Below are positions 32,696-41,290 of a stretch of 50,962 nt of DNA, in pieces. The notes beneath the pieces are model-generated. The model saw nothing but the letters and a program-made list of their open reading frames with translations, was not told where the DNA came from and searched no databases. The stretch is taken from assembly GCF_046156265.1 (NCBI RefSeq), contig NZ_JAWDIR010000009.1:1-50962 (forward strand). Direction: 5' to 3'. The DNA is from CAMDHY01 sp046156265. Its GTDB lineage: Bacteria > Pseudomonadota > Alphaproteobacteria > Rhizobiales > Segnochrobactraceae. How positions within the stretch are numbered: the first letter of the stretch is position 1; each line of letters opens with the position of its first letter. The translations under genes and the position numbers were made by a program.

Positions 32696-34140
32696 GCGGG
32701 ATCGGCCTCGATGGCGTGACCGTGGTGCTGGCGCTGCCGGCGGCCACCGCGGTGCTGCTGGCGCTGGTGCCCGCCTACCGCGTCGCGGCGCTCGTCAACG
32801 TGATCTCCTGCGGCGTGACGTTCCTGGCGGCGCTGTCGCTCTTCGTGGCGGCGCCGGCGACCGGGCCCTACGTGCTCGTCGACGCGCTCAACATCGTCTT
32901 CATCGTGCTGAACACCTTCGTCGCCTTCACGACCAGCGTCTTCAGCCGCAGCTACATCGCCCACGAGCTCGAGACCGGGCGGCTGACGCCAGTGCACCTG
33001 CGCTTCTACCACGCGATGTATCAGGTGCTGCTGTTCGCCATGAACCTCGCGCTGGTCGCCAACAACATCGGGCTGATGTGGGTGGCGATCGAGCTCGCGA
33101 CGCTGACGACGGTGCTGATGGTCGGCCTCTACCGCACGCCCGAGGCGATCGAGGCGGCGTGGAAGTACTTCATCCTCGGCAGCGTCGGCATCGCGCTCGC
33201 CTTGTTCGGCACCATCCTCGTCTACATGGCGGCGCAGCCGGTGGTGGGGGAGGGCGCCGACGGCATGGTGTGGTCGGTGCTGATCCAGCACGCGGCCGCC
33301 TTCGACCCGGCCCTCCTCAACCTCGCCTTCGTCTTCCTGCTGCTCGGCTACGGCACCAAGGTCGGCCTTGCGCCGCTGCATTCCTGGTTGCCGGACGCCC
33401 ATGCCGAGGGCCCGACGCCGATCTCGGCGGTGCTGTCAGGGCTCCTCCTCAACGTCGCGCTCTATGCGGTGCTGCGCTTCAAGCTGCTGCTCGCGGCGAA
33501 CCCCGACGCCCTGGCGCCGGGGCCCCTGATGATGACGATGGGGCTCGGTTCGGTGCTGCTTGCGGGCCTGATGCTCTACCGCCGGCGCGACATCAAGCGG
33601 CTGTTTGCCTACTCGTCGATCGAGCACATGGGGCTGATCGCGTTTGCCTTCGGCATCGGCGGGCCGCTTGCGAACTTCGCCGGCCTGCTGCACATGACGA
33701 TGCACAGCCTGACGAAATCGGCGATCTTCTTCGCCGTCGGCAACATCGCCCAGGTGAAGGGCACGCAGCGGCTGTCGCAGATTCGCGGGCTGACGGTGAC
33801 GCACCCGGCGCTCGGCTGGGGCCTCGTCGCCGGCGTCGTGGCGATCGCGGGGATGCCGCCGTTCGGGGTGTTCATGAGCGAGTTCCTGCTCGTCTCCTCG
33901 ACGTTCGCGCGGATGCCGCTCCTCGCCGTGGCGCTGGTGGCCTCGCTTCTGATCGGCTTTGGCGCGCTGATGCTGCGGCTTTCAGGCATCGCCTTCGGCG
34001 AGCCGAGCTCCGGAACCGCGCCGGTGGCGGCCTCGACGGTGCCGATGTACGTCCACCTCGCGCTGGTGCTGATGGCGGGCGTCTGGTTGCCGCCGCCGCT
34101 CGTCGCCTGGTTCCAGACCATCGCGGGGATGCTCGGATGA
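32692..34140 (+). CDS. hyfF: Proton-translocating membrane subunit, HyfF-like (Ehr complex)
   Basis: 482 residues, about 14 membrane helices. Second antiporter-like subunit: Glu in MWVAIELATLTTVLMVGLYR, Lys in GYGTKVGLAPLHSWLPDAHA, and the later RRRDIKRLFAYSSIEHMGLI. With HyfB it gives this complex two antiporter-type pumping units. No third such gene (hyfD) is present. Overlaps the hyfG-like gene by four bases. Confidence 0.9.
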   Translation: MSGIGLDGVTVVLALPAATAVLLALVPAYRVAALVNVISCGVTFLAALSLFVAAPATGPYVLVDALNIVFIVLNTFVAFTTSVFSRSYIAHELETGRLTPVHLRFYHAMYQVLLFAMNLALVANNIGLMWVAIELATLTTVLMVGLYRTPEAIEAAWKYFILGSVGIALALFGTILVYMAAQPVVGEGADGMVWSVLIQHAAAFDPALLNLAFVFLLLGYGTKVGLAPLHSWLPDAHAEGPTPISAVLSGLLLNVALYAVLRFKLLLAANPDALAPGPLMMTMGLGSVLLAGLMLYRRRDIKRLFAYSSIEHMGLIAFAFGIGGPLANFAGLLHMTMHSLTKSAIFFAVGNIAQVKGTQRLSQIRGLTVTHPALGWGLVAGVVAIAGMPPFGVFMSEFLLVSSTFARMPLLAVALVASLLIGFGALMLRLSGIAFGEPSSGTAPVAASTVPMYVHLALVLMAGVWLPPPLVAWFQTIAGMLG

Positions 34141-35675
34141 GCGCCCCCGAAACACCCGCGGCTTCGTCGGTGCTGGCCGACCTCCTCGCCCTCGGCCGGC
34201 CGATCGGCGACCTGCGGCCGTGGCAGGCGGTCGAGGTCGGCGCGGCAGCGTGGGTGGCGATCGCCGAGCGGCTCGCCGCCGGCGAGGCGGACCTGCTCGC
34301 GCTCTGGGGCGAGCCCGGCGCCGTGCGGCTCGCGCTGTTCGACGCGGCGACACGGCGGCCGGCGCTGGTCCGGCTCTCCTGTCCCGAGGGGCGCTACCCG
34401 TCCGTCGGCGCGCTGCATCCGCCGGCGATCCGGCCGGAACGGGCGATCCGTGAGCTGGTCGGTCTCGAGCCGATCGGGCTGCCGGACGGTCGCCCCTGGC
34501 TCGACCACGGCCGCTGGGGCGTGCGGACGCCGCTCGGCACGCCGCAGCCGTCCTCGGACACGGGCGAGCCCTACGCCTTCCTGAAGGCCGAGGGCGAGGG
34601 GCTGCACCAGATCCCGGTCGGGCCGGTGCATGCCGGCATCATCGAGCCCGGCCACTTCCGCTTCACCGCCAACGGCGAGACGGTGGTGCGGCTGGAGGAA
34701 CGCCTCGGCTACGTCCACCGCGGCCTCGAAGGGCTGATGACGGGCGCGCCGATCGCCCATGCTGCGATGCTGGCGGGGCGCGCGTCGGGCGACAGCACGG
34801 TCGCCTACGGCATCGCCTTCGCGCGCGCCGTCGAGGCGGCGGCGGGCGCCGAGCCGCCCCCGCGGGCGGTGTGGCTCCGGGCGCTGATGGCCGAACTGGA
34901 GCGGCTTGCGAACCACCTCGGCGATGTCGGCGCGATCTGCAACGACGCCGCCTTCGCGCTGATGCACGCCCACACCGCCGCGCTCCGCGAGCGGGTGCTG
35001 CGGGCGAGCGCCGCCGCCTTCGGGCACCGTCTGATGATGGACGTGATCGTGCCGGGCGGTGTCGTGATCGATCTCCGCAAGGACGGCTCGGACGCGATCC
35101 GGGCGGTGGTCGGCACCGTGCGGACGGCGCTGCCGGCGCTGGTCCGCCTCTATGACGGCACGCCGTCGCTGCAGGACCGGACCGTCGGCACCGGCCGGGC
35201 GACGGCGGCGCTGGTCGCCCGCTTCGCCTGTGGCGGGCCAGTGGGGCGTGGCTCGGGACGCGATTTCGACGCCCGCCGCGACCTCGCCTACCCGCCCTAT
35301 GACCGCCTCGCCTTCAGCGTGCCGGTGCTGACGGCCTGCGATGTCGACGCGCGGGTGCGGGTGCGGCTCGCCGAGATCGAGGCGAGCCTGTCGATGATCG
35401 ACGAGATCCTCACTGGTCTGCCGGGCGGACCAGTGCTGGCGCCGGTGGATATCACGGTGGCCGGGGAGGGGATCGCCGTGGCCGAGGCCTTCCGCGGCGA
35501 CGTGCTCGCTTGGGTTCGGCTCGCAGGCGATGGCACGGTGGCGCGCTGCCATCTGCGCGACGCCTCGTGGTTCCAGTGGCCGGTGCTGGAGGCGGCGATC
35601 GAGGGCAACATCGTCGCCGACTTCCCGCTCCTCAACAAATCCTTCAACTGCTCCTATGCGGGGCACGACCTGTGA
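34137..35675 (+). CDS. hyfG: Large subunit, HyfG/NuoCD-like, NiFe cysteines largely lost (Ehr complex)
   Basis: 512 residues: a NuoC-like domain (about 1-135) fused to a NuoD/NiFe-large-subunit domain (about 150-512), as in HycE/HyfG. Family motifs are present (GPVHAGIIEPGHFRF, ERLGYVHRGLEGLM). In true group 4 NiFe hydrogenases two CxxC motifs bind the metals. Here the first site reads RASGDST with S217 and S220 in place of both cysteines, and the C-terminal site reads KSFNCSYAGHDL with S502 and only C505 retained. A NiFe centre cannot form in the usual way. The protein ends just after that motif, with no C-terminal extension for a maturation protease. It is therefore an energy-converting-hydrogenase-related subunit, closer in function to NuoD. 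Confidence 0.9.
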   Translation: MSAPETPAASSVLADLLALGRPIGDLRPWQAVEVGAAAWVAIAERLAAGEADLLALWGEPGAVRLALFDAATRRPALVRLSCPEGRYPSVGALHPPAIRPERAIRELVGLEPIGLPDGRPWLDHGRWGVRTPLGTPQPSSDTGEPYAFLKAEGEGLHQIPVGPVHAGIIEPGHFRFTANGETVVRLEERLGYVHRGLEGLMTGAPIAHAAMLAGRASGDSTVAYGIAFARAVEAAAGAEPPPRAVWLRALMAELERLANHLGDVGAICNDAAFALMHAHTAALRERVLRASAAAFGHRLMMDVIVPGGVVIDLRKDGSDAIRAVVGTVRTALPALVRLYDGTPSLQDRTVGTGRATAALVARFACGGPVGRGSGRDFDARRDLAYPPYDRLAFSVPVLTACDVDARVRVRLAEIEASLSMIDEILTGLPGGPVLAPVDITVAGEGIAVAEAFRGDVLAWVRLAGDGTVARCHLRDASWFQWPVLEAAIEGNIVADFPLLNKSFNCSYAGHDL

Positions 35676-35682
35676 GGGCGCC

Positions 35683-36195
35683 ATGCGCCGCCTGCTCTTC
35701 GACGGGCTGACGAAGCCGCCGCTGACGGAGGCGGGGCCGGAAGCGGGCGAGATCGCCGCGCTGGCGGCGACGCTCGACACTGGCGCCCGCGCCGTGCTCG
35801 GGCGCAGCCTGTCGATCCGCCAGGTCGACGCCGGCTCGTGCAACGGCTGCGAGCTCGAGATCCATGCCCTCGGCAACGCCTTCTACGATCTCGAGCGCTT
35901 CGGGCTGCGCTTCGTCGCCTCGCCACGCCACGCCGACGTCCTGCTCGTCACCGGGCCGGTGACGAAGAATATGGCCGAGGCGCTGAAGCGCACCTTTGAC
36001 GCCACGCCGGGGCCGAAGTGGGTGGTGGCGGCCGGCGCCTGCGCCGCCGACGGCGGGGTCTTCGCGGGAAGCTACGCCTGCCGCGGCGGCGTCGGCGTGG
36101 TGCTGCCCGTCGACCTCGTCATCCCCGGCTGCCCGCCGACGCCGACGGCGCTGCTGACCGGGCTGATCGCGCTGATGGCGAAGGCGAAGGGCTGA
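35683..36195 (+). CDS. hyfI: Small iron-sulfur subunit, HyfI/NuoB-like (Ehr complex)
   Basis: 170 residues from ATG 35683, seven bases after the hyfG-like stop. It carries the single [4Fe-4S] (N2-like) cluster ligands: C53 and C56 in SCNGCELEIHA, C120 in VAAGACAADGG and C150 in VIPGCPPTP. All four are intact, so the electron-transfer site next to the large subunit is kept even though the NiFe site is not. No NuoI/HyfH ferredoxin-type subunit is encoded in the operon, so the electron donor must dock directly or come from elsewhere. Confidence 0.9.
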   Translation: MRRLLFDGLTKPPLTEAGPEAGEIAALAATLDTGARAVLGRSLSIRQVDAGSCNGCELEIHALGNAFYDLERFGLRFVASPRHADVLLVTGPVTKNMAEALKRTFDATPGPKWVVAAGACAADGGVFAGSYACRGGVGVVLPVDLVIPGCPPTPTALLTGLIALMAKAKG

Positions 36196-36267
36196 GCGGG
36201 AACTCCTCTGCCGGCAAAGGGTTTTGCGGACACCCGCCGCTGACCCACAGCCGGAAAGGGCACGCCC

Positions 36268-36846
36268 ATGCCGGATCTCACCGCCGCCATCCTCGATGAC
36301 CTGCTGCGCCTCGGCGTGGCGGCGCTGGTCGGGATGCTGGTCGGGCTCAACCGCGACGTCCGCGGCAAGGCGATGGGGATGCGCACCCTCGGGCTCGTCT
36401 CGCTCGGAGCGGCGCTGATCGCGGTGGCGGCTTTCGAGTTCGTCGATCTCGCCACTGAGGAAGAAACCAGGGCGCGCCTCGTCCAGGGCGTCATCGTCGG
36501 CGTGATGACCGGGATCGGCTTTCTCGGCGCCGGCGCGATCCTGCGCGGCGGTGGCGAGGTGCACGGGCTGACCACGGCGGCGACGACCTGGGTGGCGGCG
36601 GGCCTCGGCGTCGCCTGCGGCTTTGCCGCCTGGCACCTCGTCATCGCGAGCGTCGTCGTGACGCTCGTCATCCTGGTGGTGATGCCGCCGGTCGAGCGCG
36701 CCTTGGTGCGGCTCTTCGGCGGTGACCCGGATGCGCGCCCGTTGCTGGCCGAGAAACCCGCGACGGGTGTTGCGCAGAAGGGCGTGGCCGGTGCCGAGGA
36801 GGCGGACGACGACCGCGTCGTCACCCGCCTCACCGGCTACAACTGA
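36268..36846 (+). CDS. MgtC/SapB family membrane protein
   Basis: 192 residues; GGAAAGGG precedes ATG 36268. The N-terminal 145 residues hold about five membrane helices with the family's LVGMLVGLNRDVRGKAMGMR and GIGFLGAGAILR motifs. The tail is short and charged, without the larger C-terminal domain of virulence-type MgtC. Members affect Mg2+ homeostasis and ATP synthase activity. It follows the Ehr operon by 72 bases on the same strand; co-transcription is possible, and a link between a membrane energy complex and MgtC would be of interest but is only inferred. Confidence 0.9.
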   Translation: MPDLTAAILDDLLRLGVAALVGMLVGLNRDVRGKAMGMRTLGLVSLGAALIAVAAFEFVDLATEEETRARLVQGVIVGVMTGIGFLGAGAILRGGGEVHGLTTAATTWVAAGLGVACGFAAWHLVIASVVVTLVILVVMPPVERALVRLFGGDPDARPLLAEKPATGVAQKGVAGAEEADDDRVVTRLTGYN

Positions 36847-36900
36847 CGGCACCCACGGCCCGGCCGCAGCGACGATCCAGGCCGCCGCGGCGTGGCTGTC

Positions 36901-37302
36901 TCAGCGACGCTCGTTGACGAGGGCCATCGCGCCCGGGCCGGTCAGCGCCACGGCGGCGCAGGCGGCGATCAGGAAGGCGATGTATTCCCAGCCGCCGCCG
37001 GCATTGGAGAACAGCCAGCCCTTGTCGGCGTGGGCGAAGTACCAGGCGCCGGCGAGCACCGGGATCAGCAGCACCGCGACGACGCGGGCGTAGATGCCGA
37101 GGATGAGCAGGATGCCGCCGCCGACCTCGGCGAGGATCGTCAGGTAGGCGAGCGCCGAGGGCAGGCCGAGGCTCTCGAAGAAGCCGGCGGTGCCGGCGAA
37201 GCCGAACACGAAGACCTTCAGGAGGCCGTGGGCGAGGAACATCGCGCCGAGCGCGAGGCGGATGAGGAGGGCGCCGTAGGGGGCGGTGCGCGTGTCGATC
37301 AT
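36901..37302 (-). CDS. DoxX family membrane protein
   Basis: 133 residues from ATG 37302, the start of the DoxX fold (ALLIRLALGAMFLAHGLLKV). Four membrane helices are visible, with the family motifs FLAHGLLKVF and LAEVGGGILLILGIYAR. It is transcribed away from the LysR gene at 37458, an arrangement common for DoxX genes controlled by the adjacent regulator and linked to electrophile or oxidative stress. The direct function is not known. Confidence 0.88.
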   Translation of the reverse strand: MIDTRTAPYGALLIRLALGAMFLAHGLLKVFVFGFAGTAGFFESLGLPSALAYLTILAEVGGGILLILGIYARVVAVLLIPVLAGAWYFAHADKGWLFSNAGGGWEYIAFLIAACAAVALTGPGAMALVNERR

Positions 37303-37438
37303 GGCGGGTATCCGAAAGGGCCGGGCGGGGGCCGGCGGGAAGAGGGGAGAGCCTGTGCGGTGACGGGGGAGGGGAACCGCGCCGCAGCAGATGCGCTCAA
37401 GCGTCAAAGTAGACAATTCGACTTATCAGTGACTGTTT

Positions 37439-37455
37439 GTTCAATCAGGATGAAC
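37439..37455. promoter_or_regulatory. Inverted repeat just before the LysR gene
   Basis: GTTCA ATCAGGA TGAAC lies in the AT-richer doxX-lysR divergent region and overlaps the probable ribosome binding site (CAGGA) of the LysR gene. It fits a LysR-type autoregulatory site; arms are only five bases. Confidence 0.35.
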
Positions 37456-37457
37456 GA

Positions 37458-38366
37458 ATGGACACGCTGACCCGCATGCAGGCCTTCGTTCGCGTCGCAG
37501 AGGCCGGTGGCTTCTCCGCCGCCGCCCGCCGCCAGGGCAAATCGAAGGCGCTGTTGTCGAAATATGTGCGCGAGCTCGAGGACGAGCTCGGGGCGCGCCT
37601 CCTCAATCGGACCACGCGCCAGCTGTCGATGACCGAGGCGGGGCAGGTCTACCTGCGCGAGGCGGTCGACATTTTGCAGCGGATCGACGACCTGAAGTCG
37701 ACCGTGCACGACACCCACCGCGAGCCGCGCGGCCTTCTGCGCATCGCCGCGCCGCGGACCCTCGGCGACGGCGAGATCGGCCAGGCGATCATGGAGTTCC
37801 TGCAGAAGGAGCCGCTGATCACCGTCGACGTGCGCCTCGAGGATCGCTTCGTCGACCTCGTCGAGGAAGGCTTCGACGTGGCGGTGCGCGTCAGCGAGCT
37901 CACCGATTCGAGCCTGATCGCCCGCACGCTGGCGCCCTTCCGCATCCTCGTCTGCGTGCGCCCCGACGTGCTCGCCGCTACCGGGCGGCCGATGACGCCG
38001 GCCGAGCTCGCCGAGATGCCATGCATCGTCGACACCAACGCCAAGGTGCGCGCCAACTGGACCTTCAAGGTGGACGGCGAGCGGCGCTCGGTGACGGTGC
38101 GCGGCCGCGTCGAGGTGAACAGCCCGCGCGCCGTGCGCGCCGCGGCGCTGGCCGGGCTGGGGTTCGCCAAAGTGCCCTACATGACGGTGCGCGAGGACAT
38201 CGCCGCTGGGCGGCTGGTGGCCGTGCTGGAGGAGTTCGAGGTGGGCGCCTCGGCGATCCATGTCGTCTACCCGCACCGCCGGCACCTGTCGGGCAAGGTG
38301 CGCGCCTTCGTCGATTTCCTCGTCGCCTGGTTCGAGAAGGCCCAGCGCGCCGGGCGGACCTGCTGA
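37458..38366 (+). CDS. LysR family transcriptional regulator
   Basis: 302 residues from ATG 37458, the usual start of this branch (MDTLTRMQAFVRVAEAGGFS). HTH at residues 18-37 (FSAAARRQGKSKALLSKYVR), followed by the linker helix and a periplasmic-binding-type effector domain (about 90-295). It is of the AaeR/DsdC-like group that often flanks DoxX or oxidoreductase genes. Divergent from the DoxX gene and probably its regulator. Confidence 0.93.
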   Translation: MDTLTRMQAFVRVAEAGGFSAAARRQGKSKALLSKYVRELEDELGARLLNRTTRQLSMTEAGQVYLREAVDILQRIDDLKSTVHDTHREPRGLLRIAAPRTLGDGEIGQAIMEFLQKEPLITVDVRLEDRFVDLVEEGFDVAVRVSELTDSSLIARTLAPFRILVCVRPDVLAATGRPMTPAELAEMPCIVDTNAKVRANWTFKVDGERRSVTVRGRVEVNSPRAVRAAALAGLGFAKVPYMTVREDIAAGRLVAVLEEFEVGASAIHVVYPHRRHLSGKVRAFVDFLVAWFEKAQRAGRTC

Positions 38367-38524
38367 GAGCGCGGGCGGCGGTCGACGCGCCCGGCCAGTT
38401 GACGCCGCGGCGCGGCTTGGCGATCAAGAGGTGCGCCACGCTTCCGCCATCGGCGGCCGGCAGGGTCGCGGCGGTTCGGGGGCCAGGGAGCGACGTGCGG
38501 GACCTTTCTCGATTCGCATCGGTG

Positions 38525-40210
38525 ATGTCGCGGCGCTGCGGGGCGCTGCTGCTGCTCGTGCTGGCGCTGTCGGCGGCGGCAGCCGGCATTGCGCAGGCGC
38601 ACCCGCACGTCTTCGTCGTGGCGCGCGAGGAAATCTCCTTCGACGCCGAGGGCCGCGTCGCCTCGATCGGCCACGCCTGGCTCTTCGACGAAGGGTTCTC
38701 GGCGTTTGCGACGCAGGGCCTCGATGCCGATCGGAATGGCGAGTTCTCGCGCGACGAGCTCGCCCCGCTCGCCCAGGTCAACGTCGAATCCCTCAAGGAA
38801 TACGCCTACTTCACCTTCGCCGAACTTGACGGCAAGCCGGTCGCGCTCGGCGACCCGACGAATTACTGGCTGCGCTACGAGGACGGCCGGCTGGTGCTGT
38901 TCTTCGACACGCCCCTCGTCGAGCCGGTGGCCCTGGCGGGCCGGATGTTCACCGTCGACGTCTATGACCCGCAGTACTACGTCGCGATCGACCTCGTGCC
39001 GCAGAACCCGTTCTCGCTCACCGGCGACGTGCCGAAGGGCTGCAAGGTCGAGGTGAAGACGCCGGAGGAGATGGATCCGCAGACCGCCGCCATGCTGGCG
39101 GTGATCCCGCCCGATGTGCGCGACATCCCGGCCAACCTGCGCTCGGTTACCTCGGCGCTTGCCAACACCGCGGTGGTGACGTGCCCGGCCGCCGCCACTC
39201 CGGCGCCGGCGCCGGGTTCGGCCGGGCCGGTGCTACCGCGGCTCGGTGCGTCCGGGCCGTTCGGCGTCGGCATCACGGAATCGGGCAGCGTGCCGCCGAC
39301 CGGCGTGTTCGCCGTCATCGCCGAGTGGCAGCGCGCCTTCTACGAGCGCCTCACCGACGCGGTGAAGCGGCTGAAGGACGATAACCTCGCGGTGCTGACG
39401 CTGATCGCGCTCGGCTTCGGCTACGGCGTCTTCCACGCTGCCGGTCCGGGACATGGCAAGGCGGTGATCGCCGCCTACCTCGTCGCCAACGAGGCCTCCG
39501 CCCGGCGTGCGATGACGCTGTCTTTCCTGGCGGCGATGCTGCAGGCGGTGGTCGCGATCGGCATCGTCGGCATCGCCGCCGCCCTCCTCAACCTGACGAG
39601 CTTCGCCATCACCGCGACCGCCCGTGTCGCGGAGATCGGCTCGGCGGTGCTGGTGCTGGTCCTGGGTGTGGTGCTGGTAGCGCGGAAAGTGCTGTGGCCG
39701 GTGGCGGCGGCCGTCACCGCCCGTCTGCGCCGCCCGCAGATGTCGCTGTCGGCAGCGGCGGTGAGCGGGCCGACGCCGCGCGCGATGCCGTCCGCGGCCT
39801 CGCGTTTCGTCTGCGACGAGCCGGACCCGAACCATGTGCATGGCCCGAGTTGCGGCCACGTCGTGTTGCCCGAGCAGGTCTCGTCGACGGCGAGCCGCGC
39901 CACGACGCTCGCGGCTGTGGTGTCGGCGGGGGCGCGACCCTGCACGGGTGCGCTGGTGGCGCTCGTCTTCGCGCTGTCGCAGGGCATGTTCCTGGCCGGC
40001 GTCCTGGCGGTGTTCGCCATGGCGATCGGCACGGCGCTGACGACATCGGCGCTCGGCCTGCTGGCGCTCGGCGCCAAGGGCGTGGCCATGCGGCTGTCCG
40101 GCTTCGGGGGACGCGGCGGCGGAACGGCGATCGCCGTGCTCGAAGGCGCGGCGTCGTTCGGCATCCTGACGCTTGGCGTGCTGCTGCTCGGAGCGGCGCT
40201 CGCCCTCTGA
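38525..40210 (+). CDS. DUF1007-NicO fusion, nickel/cobalt exporter-like
   Basis: 561 residues from ATG 38525; longer in-frame starts only read into the LysR tail. A signal peptide ends at GIAQA (residue 25), exposing an N-terminal HPHVF, a candidate metal site. Residues 26-215 are a DUF1007 domain, periplasmic; a Pro/Ala linker follows (222-240). From about 285 comes a NicO/RcnA-type transporter with FGYGVFHAAGPGHGKA (H304 and H310), a His/Cys loop DEPDPNHVHGPSCGHVV and GARPCTGALVALVFALSQG. This would bind and move Ni2+ or Co2+ across the inner membrane. DUF1007 and NicO are often separate adjacent genes; here they are joined in one frame. Confidence 0.9.
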   Translation: MSRRCGALLLLVLALSAAAAGIAQAHPHVFVVAREEISFDAEGRVASIGHAWLFDEGFSAFATQGLDADRNGEFSRDELAPLAQVNVESLKEYAYFTFAELDGKPVALGDPTNYWLRYEDGRLVLFFDTPLVEPVALAGRMFTVDVYDPQYYVAIDLVPQNPFSLTGDVPKGCKVEVKTPEEMDPQTAAMLAVIPPDVRDIPANLRSVTSALANTAVVTCPAAATPAPAPGSAGPVLPRLGASGPFGVGITESGSVPPTGVFAVIAEWQRAFYERLTDAVKRLKDDNLAVLTLIALGFGYGVFHAAGPGHGKAVIAAYLVANEASARRAMTLSFLAAMLQAVVAIGIVGIAAALLNLTSFAITATARVAEIGSAVLVLVLGVVLVARKVLWPVAAAVTARLRRPQMSLSAAAVSGPTPRAMPSAASRFVCDEPDPNHVHGPSCGHVVLPEQVSSTASRATTLAAVVSAGARPCTGALVALVFALSQGMFLAGVLAVFAMAIGTALTTSALGLLALGAKGVAMRLSGFGGRGGGTAIAVLEGAASFGILTLGVLLLGAALAL

Positions 40211-40645
40211 CAGCGCCGGACGCGCAAGTTCGTTGCATTTTTACAACGTTTCTGGTCCGACCAGACGCCGCACTTGTCTTGCAGATTGCCTTCCACGCGG
40301 CGATGCGGCATTTTCTGACTGTCTCGCTCCGTCGACATGCATTTTTGGCGGGGGCAGAACGGCAAGAACGCATCGGCAGGGGGTATGCCGCGCGATCAGG
40401 CTGAACGGGGGTTGGGAGGGCAGGTGGTTTCGGCCACCTGCCCTTTCCCGTTTCTGAGGCTTAGTCGCGGCCCTGAGCGGCGCGGTTGGCGCAGCCGATC
40501 AACGGCGCCCCCGACCACTGGCGGGACGGAGCCGCGCCATCGGCGCTGCACACGCGCGGTGGTCCGACCGGCGGGCAAACCAGCATCAAGCGCCGGTAAC
40601 GCAGAGATGTCGTCGCGTCGCCGGTGGATTACGGCGCAGTGACGG
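40211..40645. other. Intergenic region with a strong terminator; possible small RNA
   Basis: Downstream of the NicO gene and beyond the eda stop. It contains the inverted repeat TCTGGT CCG ACCAGA (40252-40266), a locally AT-richer stretch (40235-40345), and a clear terminator hairpin at 40418-40449 more than 200 bases after the NicO stop. The distance allows an independent small transcript ending there. The eda-side half (40450-40645) shows nothing recognisable. Confidence 0.5.
40418..40449 (+). terminator. Rho-independent-type terminator
   Basis: GGGCAGGTGG TTTCGG CCACCTGCCC: a perfect 10-base stem with a six-base loop, followed by TTTCCCGTTTC; the flanks AACGGG and CCCGTT pair further out. 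It ends either the NicO transcript or a small RNA. Confidence 0.75.
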
Positions 40646-41290
40646 TCAGGCGGCGCCCAGTTTCGCGGCCACGGCGGATGCGGCGGTGATCGCCGCATAG
40701 TCGCCGGCGGCGACGTGCTCGCGACGGATCATCCACGAGCCGCCGACGCAGACGACGTTGGCGAGCTTCAGGTAGCGCGGCGCGCTTTCTGGCGTGATGC
40801 CGCCGGTCGGGCAGAAGGTGAGCTGCGGCAGCGGCGAGGCGAGCGCCGCGAGATAGGTCGCGCCGCCGGCGGGCTCAGCCGGGAAGAACTTGGCGTAGCG
40901 GTAGCCACGCTCGATCAGCGCCATCGCCTCGGACGCCGTGGCGATGCCCGGCAGCAGCGGCATCGGCGAGCCCGTGGCGGCATCGAGCAGGCGGTCGGTG
41001 GCGCCCGGCGAGACGGCGAACTTCGCGCCGGCCTTCATCACCGCCTCGAACTGCGCGGCGTCAAGCACCGTGCCGGCGCCGGCCACCGCCCCCTCGACCT
41101 CGCCGGCGACGCGGCGGATCGCCTCCATCGCGGCGGGGGTGCGCAGCGTGATCTCGATCGCCTTCAGGCCGCCGGCGACGAGGGCGCGGGCGAGCGGCAC
41201 CGCGTCGGCGGCGTTCTCGACGATCACCACCGGCACGACCGGCGCGAGCGCCAGGATGGGGGCAAGGCCGGGCTGGACCTCAGGGCTCAT
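40646..41290 (-). CDS. eda: 2-dehydro-3-deoxy-phosphogluconate (KDPG) aldolase
   Basis: 214 residues from ATG 41290, with GGAGG seven bases upstream; ATG 41293 is equally in frame. Class I aldolase, (beta/alpha)8, that splits KDPG into pyruvate and glyceraldehyde-3-phosphate. The Schiff-base Lys is in YRYAKFFPAEPAGG; the catalytic Glu is in IEITLRTPAAM; phosphate-binding PTGGITPESAPRYL is present. The start overlaps the edd stop, so the last step of the Entner-Doudoroff route is translationally coupled to the third. Confidence 0.95.
   Translation of the reverse strand: MSPEVQPGLAPILALAPVVPVVIVENAADAVPLARALVAGGLKAIEITLRTPAAMEAIRRVAGEVEGAVAGAGTVLDAAQFEAVMKAGAKFAVSPGATDRLLDAATGSPMPLLPGIATASEAMALIERGYRYAKFFPAEPAGGATYLAALASPLPQLTFCPTGGITPESAPRYLKLANVVCVGGSWMIRREHVAAGDYAAITAASAVAAKLGAA

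Noticed and set aside
33078..34136. Upstream extension of the hyfG-like frame to 33078
   Set aside because: This part lies inside the hyfF-like gene in another frame and is low complexity; the start at 34137 overlaps the hyfF stop as expected in this operon.
34137..36195. Functional NiFe hydrogenase (hydrogenase 4)
   Set aside because: Three of four NiFe-binding cysteines are missing in the large subunit and the protein has no C-terminal maturation extension.
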